From Medicago truncatula (lineage: Eukaryota; Streptophyta; Magnoliopsida; Fabales; Fabaceae): 64,000 nt of DNA. The notes under the pieces are model-generated. The model made no database searches, had not been told where the DNA came from, and worked only from the letters and a program-made list of their open reading frames with translations. Both the position numbers and the translations under genes were made by a program. Below, one piece after another: positions 1 through 11,454 of this stretch. Each line of letters begins with the position of its first letter. The first letter of the stretch is position 1. The DNA is taken from positions 51,981,762 to 52,045,761 of the forward strand of contig NC_053042.1 in the NCBI RefSeq assembly GCF_003473485.1, read 5' to 3'.

Positions 1-1829
1 TGCCGACCAAAAAAGTACCGATATCTCAACTCTATATATTCTATAGGATACCTTCTCTCCAATGGTTCTCAATCCTATAGAAAACTGTTTAGTGTTTCTC
101 AATTTGCAACCCCGCATATGAAATTGTTGGTAGAAAGATTAAAATATGGTCCCATAAAACACCTTATTTTTCCATAAAAATTGATTTGCGATGTGAAACA
201 TTGATGGAAAAATAAGTTAAACAATGAAGTCTGGACTTTTAAGTGTATCTACAAAAACATATATAGATTCATATTCAAGAACATTCAAACACGTCAAAAT
301 TAGCTCTATATTTTTGAAATCAACTTCACACTAAAATGAATACGATGCTGAAATGCCTTGTAAAGGAAGGAATTCAATTAGAGGCCAGCAGCATTAGTGT
401 GGGATTGGTTGGTACAACTTACAAAGCAGGTAACATAACAGTTTTTTAAGCTTTTGATCTCTGTGGGTCGCACCGACATCAAATCTATATACACACTACG
501 ACTCTAAGACCAAATAGGATAATTCTTTCTACTCTTATCCAATTGCCACATGCATTTGTTGTTTCAATAGCAATCTTTGGCACATGCAAATTTTCTTTAT
601 TTGCAACAGGATAATGAGATGACAAAAAGGCATTGTTTGGTTGATATATAGAGGTAGATATAGACGTGAGTGGTATTATTGTTCGCCTACCTCATTTAAA
701 AAGGATATAAACCTTCTGATTTCCATATGAATCTGACCTATCATCTGATTTTTTTGGTTTCACTAGAAAACAGGAATTTAAACGGACGCATTGCATTTTT
801 AAGTTTTGTTTTTTATTCTTCTGCCTATCTATGTCCCGTTTAGCCTAAATTCAGAAAAAGAAAAGAGAACCTATAACTATAATCTATGTACCAAGAGTGT
901 TTTAGTCAAAATTTAGTAAAAGAAAAGAGAACCTATAGATGTAACAAATCTATCAAATAGTATGTTTTACAAACGAGGGTGGAACGTGATTATATATTGT
1001 ACAAAATTGTACTGGCACAAGACAGTAAACTGGATGCTCAAAGCAAACGTCTACAAATACAAGGCGGTTTTTGGTCAATTGAATTAAACAGTTCATATCA
1101 TAATAAATCAATTGTAGACTACTTCATTGTTATGAACACTGACCCACAAAGATCACAGATAGGTAAAGAAATTACTACTATATCTTAAGGTTTTAATTAA
1201 AGAACAAAATCAATTGAAACTTGATGACAGGCACTCTCAGTACAATGAAATCATTACTTGTTTGTCGTTACAATAAGGAAGCCACCAATAGAAATCAAAT
1301 TAAACGCAGTCACAAACTACATGATGTAGAAAATATGCGAACGAGCGACCAATCGTGATCAGTCCTAGAAAATAATGTTTTGATTATTTTAAAAACAAAG
1401 ATTACTGACACAAGATGTATACAGTAGAATCATAATCGAACGTTCAGAAATTGCTGACTGCATAAAAACACAATCTGTATGACCTTAAAATTGATGCGTG
1501 GGGCAACATCAATTAAACAATAATCACACAATCCTAATTCCAACGTTTATAATATATAACAAAAAATAGCAGAGTGAAAATAAATTAGACAAAGATTTGT
1601 GAATCAAGGTTGTGTAGATTTAGAGAAGTTAGAACAACGCAGATAGGGAAGTCAATAGTAGAAGGCAATGTATATATAAAAAAGGAGTTTCAACCTCAAT
1701 TCAAAAATATAAAGTCTGACAAATAAAGTAAATGCAAAAACAATTATATAGTTTCTTCAAACATAACCACCTCACAACATTCTAATGACGAAACCTAAGA
1801 TTGGCTGGGCAGAGAAAATAGCTCTTCAT
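1..1829. other. AT-rich intergenic sequence, no gene seen
   Basis: I see no supported coding region here. The only open frame of note (979-1188) is short and shows no recognisable domain. The right part would hold the 3' untranslated region of the ribosomal gene that ends at 1830. Confidence 0.5.
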
Positions 1830-2559
<730 letters not shown>

Positions 2560-2670
2560 TTATTGATTTGATCGCCGGTGAGACTCAAATGCGCAAACAG
2601 CTGAAGAATTGTGTGGTAGGTGAAGGATATTTCGATGATGCAAATGCCAATTTATACAAAGAATCAAAAT

Positions 2671-2730
2671 TAGGGTTTTCTGTTTCTTTTGGGTGGTGGG
2701 TTAGATATTACTTGGGCTTCATTTGGCCCA
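2671..2730 (-). promoter_or_regulatory. telo-box plus site II promoter motifs of RPS29
   Basis: Read on the minus strand, the 175 bases above the RPS29 start carry AAACCCTA (2678-2671, a telo-box), AAGCCCAA (about 2719-2712) and ATGGGCC (2731-2725, site II type). In plants this pair is the known promoter arrangement of translation-machinery genes expressed in dividing cells. Motif identity is seen; function is inferred. Confidence 0.65.
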
Positions 2731-2731
2731 T

Positions 2732-4017
2732 ATCAACTATTAAGACGATATACTTAATTTTGTGCGGTGATTTGTTGCACTTACAGGGAATATAATTTAT
2801 AATTCTAACACCCCTCCTCAATCAACTATGTATATTGATGATCTATGTGTGCTTAGTTGTCACATATTTACTCAACATAGAAGAAGGAATATCATTGGTT
2901 ACACAATCATAGTCATAATGAAAACAAATATTGAATATTTTAATCACACATTAGCAATAGTTAGTTTTATTTTCACTTCTCATTATTTATCCTTATCTAT
3001 TTTCATAAAATAAACTATGTGATTTATATGTAAATCAGTGTTGTAACTTGTAGGCTCTTACTTACATATGTTTTGATCGAGTATTATAATAAACAAAATT
3101 AGCAACAAAAGAAAAAAGGTAGAAGGAAATGAATTTGATAATGTGTTATCTCAAGTCCATGTAAATTTTATTACTTTTGCATGTTCCCTTCTTACCCAAT
3201 TCTACTAAGCATACTTCAAACACATGCCTTGTCCTACTGTCCATGTACAAACATTAGTATTGTTGATGTGTTGTTGTTGAGTCAATTAGTTGTTACTACC
3301 TTTGAGTCAAACAAGAAAGTTTGTTAGTGTTACTACAAGAATATATAATTACAATATTCAAGTTCTGTTTTCAATTGTTACTTGCATTTCACCATCATAT
3401 AACCTCAGAGATGGCATGTCTTGCTTTGTTTGGACTTGTGCTTGTTAACCAAACCCGTTCTTCGAGTATTTTTTAGCTTAAGTGGTAATTAAGAGGTCTG
3501 GTTACTTTTTATTGCTTGCACTTATACAAGAATTGGATTATTTGGTGGTTTTTAAGTATGTTTATGTTTCTACTTTCAAGGAGCAACAAAGGTTGGTATC
3601 CGAAAGGAAAATTTGATTGGTATCCTATTATTGATTGGCTGTTTTTTGGAGTATACATGATTGAGGTACCTATTCCTATGAATTCATGATGGAGGTGATG
3701 CTAGTGTATTAGAGTTCTCCTAGTTCCTTCCTGGACCATCGTAAGGGTCTAGTGTAAGCGGTGGAATACTTATGTGTGTATTTTGTTCAGTCGGTATTCT
3801 GGTGGTATGCCTAGATTTGACACTTTGAGATCTGTTGTAACTGTATTTTATGATTGTCTGATTGTCTAACACATGATCTATTGTAGCTGTATTTTGTGAT
3901 TGTAACATTTCTCTAGCTTTTCTCTTTAATCTGAATCGATATTTTTTTGTTGAAATGTCTATATAACTTGGATGCATAACTTGTTGAAATGTCTATATTA
4001 TTGTAGTATGAAGCATA
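2732..4017. other. AT-rich intergenic sequence
   Basis: No gene or clear repeat seen. Open frames here (for example 2828-3013 and 3720-3977) are short, without recognisable domains. Confidence 0.4.
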
Positions 4018-4610
4018 TGAATGTAGATGTGATTGGAGAAGGTCAAGATGAAACTACTGTGGCATCTGAGAATAACGATACTAATAAGAAAACAATGTAA
4101 GCAGTTTGAAATTTTTTTGAGAAAATCGGTAAAAAGATAGATGACATAGAAAGGGTTGCATGAAATTTTTGCAAAAAAAAGTGCTGTCAGAAAAAACCCA
4201 AAGTCCGGGAAAAATATGGTACTTCGCATCTCATGCGTCATGTTATTAGTTGCAAAATTATCTTGTCAAAACTCAATAGTCTTGAACAACCTTTTAACAT
4301 GACCGAAATCAACCAAAAAACTCATCATAGCATGCTTGCGGAAGCTATTGTTGCTCATGATATTCCTTATAATTTTGTTGAGTATGATAAAATTCGAGTA
4401 TGGATGAATTATTTGAATCCTTATGCTGAAATGGTCTGTAGGAATACCGAAGTTTCAAATATTAAAAATATATATAACAGGGAAATAATCAAGCTTAAGG
4501 AAATCATGGGTATGATTCTGAATAGAATTTGCTTAACTTCATATCTTTGGACAACATTAACAAGTAAAAGATATATCTGTTTAATCGCTCATTTTGTAGA
4601 TGAAAATTAG
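4018..4610 (+). pseudogene. hAT transposase N-terminal relic (BED finger type)
   Basis: Remnant of an Ac/RICESLEEPER-type hAT transposase. An initial frame from about 4011 reads MKHMNVD and then meets stops. Further along, a BED-finger-like stretch reads NFCKKK, then EKYGTSHLMRHVISC, with the paired Cys and His positions still visible. The open frame 4233-4610 continues with HDIPYNFVEYDKIRVWMNYL and later ILNRICLTSYLWTT and AHFVDEN, the usual order of blocks in plant hAT proteins, and stops directly after. The catalytic core and the C-terminal dimerisation region are absent. In-frame stops before 4233 and the early end show that it is dead. Confidence 0.75.
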
Positions 4611-6286
4611 AAGTTAGTAATTTTATCATAGTTAAAATCACTTTTTCAAAAAGAATATGTCTTGTAAATACTAATTATATTACTAGCATAATATATTGAT
4701 ATTTTAATGGGTTTAAATATAATACTTTCATAGTCTAAAGAAACTTTACACTAAGAACTAGTTAAAATCGCTTTTTAAAACACATCAATTTTAGTGTTAA
4801 AAAATACACAATCTAACGAAATATAGACTAATAAATGTTGTATCCCACAAATATCTTTTACATGTTTGATTTCATCTCCTTTCAGCCTTCAAAACAATTT
4901 TGCCTCCTTTCACAAATAAGAAGTTTGCGATTTTCTTAAATTCTTTACACATAAAATAAATTGTTGAATAAATTATAAATAAAAAAATTACTATTTTAGT
5001 ATTTCTATTATCTAATTAGATTTATTATATCTTGTTTTTCTTTATGATATTGAGTGTAATTTCACGCTATTGAATCAAAATTGAATATTATATCATTGTT
5101 ATTTCATTTTGGGTTGCACGAAAATAAATTCTCAACCTTTATAATTCGTGAACAATAATGTTTTATCTACATTTTACTTTTAGGGTATTTGTTGTAAATA
5201 AATTTTTGACTCTCCTATAAGAAGAAATGAAGACTCTGATATTTTTAACTATTGACATTTAATTTGTTATCGACATATTAAACTATGTTATGCAACATTT
5301 CATTTCTGATTTTAAGATAGACTCTATTTTGTGTATAGAAATATTAATATAATTAGATACTAAACTTTTCTGGTTGTTCGTACTAGTTTTTTTGTTTGAT
5401 TTGTTTTTAAGCTAAGTAATTTTAATTATTTTTTTAAGAAATAAAACTCATTGGATTGGTTAAAAGTTGAAAATTGTCATGAATTTCTTATTTTTAATTT
5501 CCTGTTTAAACATGTGCCCAACGTGTGTTTAAAATCATTTTTTTTTTATGTTTTTAACCACATGTTTAGATTTGAAGGCTTTGACATGATGGGTGAAGTC
5601 AAAAGTGACGATTTGAGGAATTTAAATTTTTTAAACCTCGTTAAGAATTAATTAACAGGAAAGTAGGTATTCATCTTTATCATTGCTGATTTTTTTGTTT
5701 ACTATTATAGTTCAAATATTAATTAAATTTTTTGTTATGAAGATGTTGTTATGGGTTGTGCGTTTGCTACTATGGAGTTCTTATATCACAAAGAAACAGT
5801 GTGGTTCCTCGGGTTCAACTATCAACTCAAGACGTTTTAGATAATATAGTTCATAATGAAGAGGAAAACGACGAGGGAATATTAATTAGTGAAGTTTATA
5901 ACGAGAAACAATGGTTGTGTTCACGAGGGGTCTTTGGACCACCAACTCAAATCTGTCAGGTAACATATCCTTTTTTAGGGAAGGTAACATATCATATGAG
6001 GTGGATATTAGGTAACATATCCTATGAGGTGAAGGTTAAAATATAAAAGAATGAAATTTTGGAGTATCGCATATGAGTCTCGTTACATTACTTGTCAGAT
6101 CTACACACTCGTAGAACTAAACCTTTCAATCATCTTTTTACCCAACTAACTTTTTGCGTTCCTTCTGAATTTTTATTTTTACTCTCGTTCAAATTATGTA
6201 ATCCGAACTAATTTTACAATATTTGTGTGTGTGAGTTTGATAGTAATCAATAATTCAAATTAATCAAATTGTTTTGATGATGAGTG
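4611..6286. other. AT-rich sequence with a short GGTAACATAT repeat
   Basis: No gene recognised. The open frame 5756-6046 has no known domain and ends in a local repeat in which GGTAACATAT occurs three times between about 5957 and 6022. The stretch may be host spacer or debris next to the hAT relic. Confidence 0.35.
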
Positions 6287-6720
6287 TAACACCCTGTTTT
6301 CCCCACTTGAATTTTTTTGCATAAATCAGAGTAAAACAACTAAACAGGATGCTACACTTCTTTCAAAGCTGAATATAGTAAAATTACTAATTATCTCAAT
6401 CATCAAATTAAATCTTATTGCAGCGGAAATTATTTAAACGTTTAAAACAACTTTGGCACAAAGGCCTCAATGTAAAATCTCATAAAATTATTCCAACAAC
6501 ATGTTCATAAAACTTCATAAAATAATACGTAAGGAACATAAAACAACAACAAAATTCTCATCCCGTTACGTATCAGAGCGACCCTAAGACGACGACACGT
6601 GAGAGAGTCGACTCACTTCACAACTAATCTTGATTACCTGCAAGTTACCCAATTGTGAGGGCAACATTTCCAAGCAGAAGGGGTGAGATTTCACATTCAA
6701 TAATAATAAGCATATAATTC
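6287..6720. mobile_element. possible LTR-retrotransposon fragment
   Basis: The block starts TGTAACACCC, a common 5' end of plant Ty3-type LTRs, and is more GC-mixed than its flanks, with a motif rich in CGAC near 6580-6615. I found no matching second LTR, no primer-binding site and no gag-pol sequence in the window, so this is a tentative call for a truncated or solo LTR. Confidence 0.3.
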
Positions 6721-6839
6721 ATCAAAAGCATTTAACAACTTATACTTCATCAATTAATAACATTACTCTTCTTATAAAACTTCATTAATAACTCAATCAA
6801 CTTCTAATCATCATTAACTTCATATTCATTACATTATAC

Positions 6840-7665
6840 CCAACGTCATACAACAACATAAACATCACATCATAACATCATTTTATAACATCATATACTT
6901 CACATCATAAACATCATCATATAACAACATAATCACAACATAAACAACATCATAAACAACATAACAACATCATAAGCACTTCATTAACGACACATGGGTA
7001 AATAACAACTTAACAACAACGACACGACTTCAACTCGACAATGCAACTTAGACATCTTACACATCTTGAACCGTCTAGACAAAATGCAACCACGACCTCT
7101 TAATCATGCATGTGGTACCAACCAGGGCATCAAGCCCCCAACGTATTGAGCGTAAATAGGCTCACATGGCATCAAACCCTCAACTTACCGGGCATCAAGC
7201 CCTCAACATAATATGTATAAATATACATTACAGGGCATCAAGCCCTCAACTTAAATGAGTATGCATGGACTCAACATCTTACAACTTAAACAACTTAGAC
7301 ATCTCATATGACTCCAATAATTTGGATCAACATCTTACAACTTAAACAACTTAGACCAACATTAACATCCTAATCACGACAACAAGACAACACCATTAAA
7401 TAATATGCAGCAAGTCAACATCAACAATAATAATCTCATGTAACCATTACAACTTCATATCAACATCTTTCACAATATATAAATCTTTCATATTATTAAC
7501 AACATCAAATCATATTCATCAACATATACATTCATATAATATTTCATCAATCATGAACAACATCATATAACATCATATTCATCAACATATACATTCATAT
7601 AATAATTCATCAACCACGAACAACATCATATAACATCATATTCATCAACATATACATTCATATAG
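6840..7665. repeat. ACATCATA-rich low complexity, GGGCATCAAGCC motif and 63-bp tandem repeat
   Basis: Three repeat types follow each other. From 6840 to 6980 the sequence is dominated by ACATCATA and AACAAC words. Around 7124-7250 the motif GGGCATCAAGCCCTCAAC occurs about four times with small changes. From 7520 a 63-bp unit starting CAACATATACATTCATAT repeats at 7520, 7583 and 7646, about two and a half copies. No coding potential is seen. Confidence 0.7.
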
Positions 7666-7779
7666 ATATTAAATCACCCAACAAGGATATTCACATCAAA
7701 CCAAATTAGATCTATCACCACATAGGTTAAATACTCTTAAACCCCTTAATTAGATCCATCATATTCATATATTTTTAAA

Positions 7780-8220
7780 AATCAACTTGTGTACCCGTGC
7801 ATTGTACGTTTTTTTACTGATGCATTGTACAAGTGTCTTTTTCTTTTCTGGAATACATTGTACGAGTTTTTACATAAATTAAATTAAATATGAGTATCTA
7901 AAACCTCTAAAAGAAAAAAAATCAATATTTTTTTTACAAATTAAAAGAAGAGGGTATTGATGCTTGTTGGTTTCTTTTTATTTAGCTCGTTTTTGCTGAA
8001 TTTTTGGTTAGGGAGAAAGAAAAGGAGTGATAAGTCTTATAATAAATGTTTCATTTTTATTTACTAATCCACCGTAATTAAAATATTTAACCTTCTCCCA
8101 AAACACACTTACGATTTAGATACATAAGTCAGCCTATGTACATGTGCATTGTACGAGATTTTACACTAATTAAATTAAATATAAATATAAAAGAATACAT
8201 TGTACAATTCTTTACGTTAA
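7780..8220. repeat. dispersed direct repeats around CATTGTACGAG
   Basis: The motif GTGCATTGTACGAG, or a close variant, recurs near 7797, 7821, 7855, 8143 and 8200. Several copies are followed by an AATTAAATTAAATATAAATAT tract. One such tract at about 8160-8180 is uninterrupted and serves as an empty-site reference for the foldback insertion that starts at 8230. Confidence 0.55.
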
Positions 8221-8229
8221 TTAAATTAA

Positions 8230-8611
8230 GGGATATGATCAAATGACACCATGTTGTCAAATTAAATTGATACATAATCATAATCATTAATTAAACTTTA
8301 ATCTGATGTCTCTCATCAATTCGTTAAATGCTCACATGCTTGATCAAATGATCTAAATTTTAATTTTAGAATCAATTTATTCTTTTTTTTATTTATTAAT
8401 TATTTACCATTTGATTTCTCCCAGCAATTTTTGGTAAATAATTAATAAAAAAAGAAAGAATAAATTGTTTCTAAAATTAAAATGTAGATAATTTGATCAA
8501 ACATGTGAGCATTTAATGAATTGATGAGAGACGTGAGATTAAAGTTGGATTAATGGTTATGGTTTGGTGTCAAATTTAATTTGACACCATGGTGTCATTT
8601 GATTCTATCCC
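8230..8611. mobile_element. foldback Mutator-type MITE with 9-bp target duplication
   Basis: The two halves are inverted copies of each other: the left arm (8230 to about 8420) starts GGGATATGATCAAATGACACC, and the right arm (about 8430-8611) read backwards starts GGGATAGAATCAAATGACACC. Arms are about 185 bp with a tiny loop near an AATTTTTGG stretch. The element is bounded by an identical 9-bp duplication TTAAATTAA (8221-8229 and 8612-8620). No coding capacity. The 9-bp duplication and long inverted repeats fit a non-autonomous Mutator-like element. Confidence 0.8.
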
Positions 8612-8652
8612 TTAAATTAAATATAAATATAAAAACTCTTAAAGAATCCACA

Positions 8653-8791
8653 AGTCCTAGTTCAACTGAGGAAATGCCGAAATTGTTAAGCCGAATACCA
8701 TGACCGGGGTTCGAATCCCAGTACCTCCACTTATGTGTGTGAGTTTATAATATGGCTTTGTCATTTCGTCTATCTACAAAAAAAAAAAAAA
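8653..8791 (+). mobile_element. tRNA-derived SINE, copy 1
   Basis: Begins GTCCTAGTTCAACTG (A-box-like), has the B-box GGTTCGAATCC near 8708, a short tRNA-unrelated tail TGTGTGTGAGTTTATAATATGG and a poly(A) tract ending at 8791. The flanks TCTTAAAGAA (8637-8646) and TCTTAAAAGAA (8792-8802) look like the target duplication. A second copy lies at 20533-20679 in the same orientation. Confidence 0.8.
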
Positions 8792-8848
8792 TCTTAAAAG
8801 AAAACATATAAAAATAATTTTTTATTCTTACAAATCAATACGTAAAAG

Positions 8849-9659
8849 CATAGTTTTGAAAACCGGACCGGACCGGACGGTTTGAACCGGTCCGACCGTG
8901 AACTGGCGTGGTGACCGGTTCGAGTTGATAAACGGATCGGTCATGCAATCAAACCGGCCTGAACCAGTGAGACTCGGCCAAACTCGGGGAAAATCGATGA
9001 ACCGGCGGGTTTGACAAACCGGACCGGTTCTATGCGAAGCAGAAATTAAATCATATTAATTTTCCAAAAAATGGCAGCGCAGGGTGTTGAATCCGCGTCT
9101 CTTAGATTGCAATGCAATCCCTTTACCCACTGCACTGTGTAGATCTTTTATTTTTATCTTGCTTCTTATCAATTATATATAATAACTGAACTGTTTTTTT
9201 TAAAGGGAACCAAACACTCTTTTTTATTTTAAGGAACCAAACACACTCTTATCATTTAAATATTATTGTTCGACATCTCAAATATTTTAATAAACATTTT
9301 TTTTACAATATTTTTTTTGAAAGATTTTTTTTATTTTACTATATTTATTTGAATATGCATTACTCTCTTCGTCCATATATTTAAACACTCATTTGATTTT
9401 ATTTTTGTTCTTAAATGTAAACCTTTTTTAAATTACAACACTCATTAATTATTTTAGTTTCTAAAGTGACCGAGTCACCGATTCAATTCGAGTTAATCCG
9501 GTTAAATAACTATATAAATTTAATCTAAGGACCGAGTTATCTAACCGAGTCATCCGAGTGATTCTGATTCAGTCATGCGGTTCCACTAATGACTCAGTGG
9601 TTCGACCATTGATCCAGTACCCCGCTGAGTCGATGATCGAGCCGAGTTTTAGAACTATG
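8849..9659. mobile_element. non-autonomous hAT-type element
   Basis: Left end CATAGTTTTGAAAACCGG and right end, read backwards, CATAGTTCTAAAACTCGG form an imperfect terminal repeat. Flanks are CGTAAAAG (8841-8848) and TGTAAAAG (9660-9667), an 8-bp duplication with one mismatch. The subterminal regions are packed with ACCGG, ACCGAG and CGGTTCGA words, as usual for hAT elements. No open frame of note. It ends only about 650 bp above the ADA1-like start codon. Confidence 0.72.
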
Positions 9660-9724
9660 TGTAAAAGAGAGTAATTATGCTAATTTTGTTTCTATATTTA
9701 TTTAGCTCCACTTTGTTGAATTTT

Positions 9725-9726
<2 letters not shown>

Positions 9727-9757
<31 letters not shown>
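9727..9757. repeat. (GA)n microsatellite in ADA1-like 5' region
   Basis: An uninterrupted GA dinucleotide run of 31 bases upstream of the ADA1-like gene, in what is probably its promoter or 5' untranslated region. Confidence 0.9.
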
Positions 9758-9760
<3 letters not shown>

Positions 9761-10312
9761 TCTTACACACAAGAAAAGAAGACCAAGGTTGAGGATGAGC
9801 TTTTGGTACTTTATTTAGTCTTACAAGAATCCATTCCAGTTAGGGTTTGGTCTCATTTCAGACACACACTGCACCAAAATAGCATCGGACATTCCAACAG
9901 CTTCAACTTCATACTTCAATTCTTCATCGCTGGTGACCCATTTTGGTACGAATCTTCTTCTTCTTCATTGACTTCATTGAATTTCATTACTTTCTTCGAA
10001 ATCATTAATGGGTTTTCTTTCTTCTTTGATAATTTCAACTTACAATTCTCAAATTTGTTTCTTACTCAATTTTGCTCGGACGCGTTTTCTGCTTTCTTAC
10101 AAATTGTTGTGTGAATTGTTATTTCTGATCGATGAATTGTTGAATTTGATGATGGTTTCTGATTGAAAACTTGTTGAATTGTAGATAGAGATATTGTTTG
10201 GGATTTAGGGTTTAAGAAATTTTTGGTTTTTGGATCATTTGGGGTTTTTTGTTGGAGAAGCTAAGATTTTGATTTACTTGTTATTTCAGTGATTGTTAGA
10301 AGATTCGGGAAA

Positions 10313-11389
10313 ATGACGGTACCAAAGCAAAACTATACTCGAATAAACACTTTGGAGCTGAAAGCTGTTATTGTAAAGAAGGTTGGTAATCAGAGAGCTG
10401 GCACGTACTTTGATCAGCTTGGGAAGTTGGTTAGTTCAAAGATCAGCAAAGCTGAGTTTGACAAGATTTGCATCACGACGATTGGAAAGGAAAATGTTCC
10501 TCTCCATAATCAACTCATTAGGGCAATTTTGAAGAATGTTTGTTTGTCTAAAGTTCCACCTCATAGAAGTTCTGCAAAAAAAGAGAGGGTCTTGAATGCA
10601 AAAGATTCAAATCGGCAGCAGAGCAGATCAATTCAAATGCAGTACGGGGATGCCTTTCCTCCTTCTCTGCGCAGGGGTGGTTCTTTGGCTACTTGTGAAG
10701 GGATGCTTACGGGTCGTCAGAGTGCTTTGGGACAGTTAGGGAAGCCCCGAAACCTTGGATCTAAAGATTTGATCTATAAGACTCCAGAGCAGCAGAGTGC
10801 AACAGAACTGAATTCCCTTGGCAGCAGACCTCCTATTTCTGTTGAAGATGGAGAAGAGGTTGAACAGCTCGGTGGAAGCCCAAGCCCAAGCATTCAAAGT
10901 AAGAGTCCTGTTGCAGCCCCTCTTGGGGTATCCATGAATTCTGGTTATGGACGTAGTCCTCTTTCTATTGCATCATCATGCAGAAAGCATCCTCGAGAAA
11001 CCTGTTTCAGCAATGGATATCTCCCTGACACATCATCTTTGAGGAGTCGTTTGGAGCAAAAGTTGAAGAAGGAGGGTTTAACCGTGACAGTGGATTGTGT
11101 AAATCTATTGAATAATGCAATGGATTCTTATCTGAAGAGGTTGGTTGAATCCTCTACGGGTTTATCATCTGGGTTGAGATTCGGGAATGAGCACCGAAGA
11201 CAAGGAAATGGACAGTCAATAGCTGATTCAAATATACTGCAACCCAGAAGGTATATGCAAACAGCAACACAATCTTCTTGCGCATCTCTCTTGGATTTTC
11301 GCGTTGCAATGGAATTAAATCCACAAGTTCTTGGACCAGATTGGCCCACACAGCTTGAGAAGATTTGTATACGTGCTTCTAATGAATGA
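10313..11389 (+). CDS. ADA1: SAGA complex subunit ADA1/Hfi1-like (SAGA-Tad1 family)
   Basis: Nuclear co-activator subunit of the SAGA histone acetyltransferase complex. The 358-residue product is encoded by one exon. The ATG at 10313 (MTVPKQ) is chosen because the longer open frame begins upstream at a GTG that overlaps a likely 5'UTR splice acceptor (TTATTTCAG ending at 10289). Residues about 8-90 carry the SAGA-Tad1 signature: INTLELKAVIVKKVG, then YFDQLGKLVSSKISKAEFDK and HNQLIRAILKN. A Ser/Pro/Gln-rich linker follows. Near residues 260-285, VDCVNLLNNAMDSYLKRLVE is the histone-fold-like part that pairs with another SAGA/TFIID subunit. Length is close to other plant homologues. A 37-bp tandem duplication starts at the stop codon. 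Family assignment is firm; the exact paralogue is not. Confidence 0.85.
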   Translation: MTVPKQNYTRINTLELKAVIVKKVGNQRAGTYFDQLGKLVSSKISKAEFDKICITTIGKENVPLHNQLIRAILKNVCLSKVPPHRSSAKKERVLNAKDSNRQQSRSIQMQYGDAFPPSLRRGGSLATCEGMLTGRQSALGQLGKPRNLGSKDLIYKTPEQQSATELNSLGSRPPISVEDGEEVEQLGGSPSPSIQSKSPVAAPLGVSMNSGYGRSPLSIASSCRKHPRETCFSNGYLPDTSSLRSRLEQKLKKEGLTVTVDCVNLLNNAMDSYLKRLVESSTGLSSGLRFGNEHRRQGNGQSIADSNILQPRRYMQTATQSSCASLLDFRVAMELNPQVLGPDWPTQLEKICIRASNE

Positions 11390-11454
11390 AGACTTTGTAT
11401 CAGTAGATCAGAAATTTAATGAATGAAGACTTTGTATCAGTAGATCAGATATTT
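11381..11454 (+). repeat. 37-bp tandem duplication across the ADA1-like stop codon
   Basis: AATGAATGAAGACTTTGTAT and the following bases at 11381 are repeated at 11418 with one or two changes. The first copy contains the TGA stop at 11387-11389, so the second lies wholly in the 3' untranslated region and leaves the protein unchanged. Confidence 0.85.

Noticed and set aside
6840-7680. CRISPR-like array from short repeats
   Set aside because: Units are contiguous and AT-rich without unique spacers, in a plant nuclear context.
8696-8730. tRNA gene suggested by a B-box-like GGTTCGAATCC
   Set aside because: It is the internal promoter of a SINE: no cloverleaf can be closed, and poly(A) and a second family copy are present.
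9061-9135. Possible tRNA on the minus strand (ACGCGGATTCAACACCC-like arm)
   Set aside because: It lies wholly inside the hAT-type element 8849-9659, and I could not pair a full acceptor stem.
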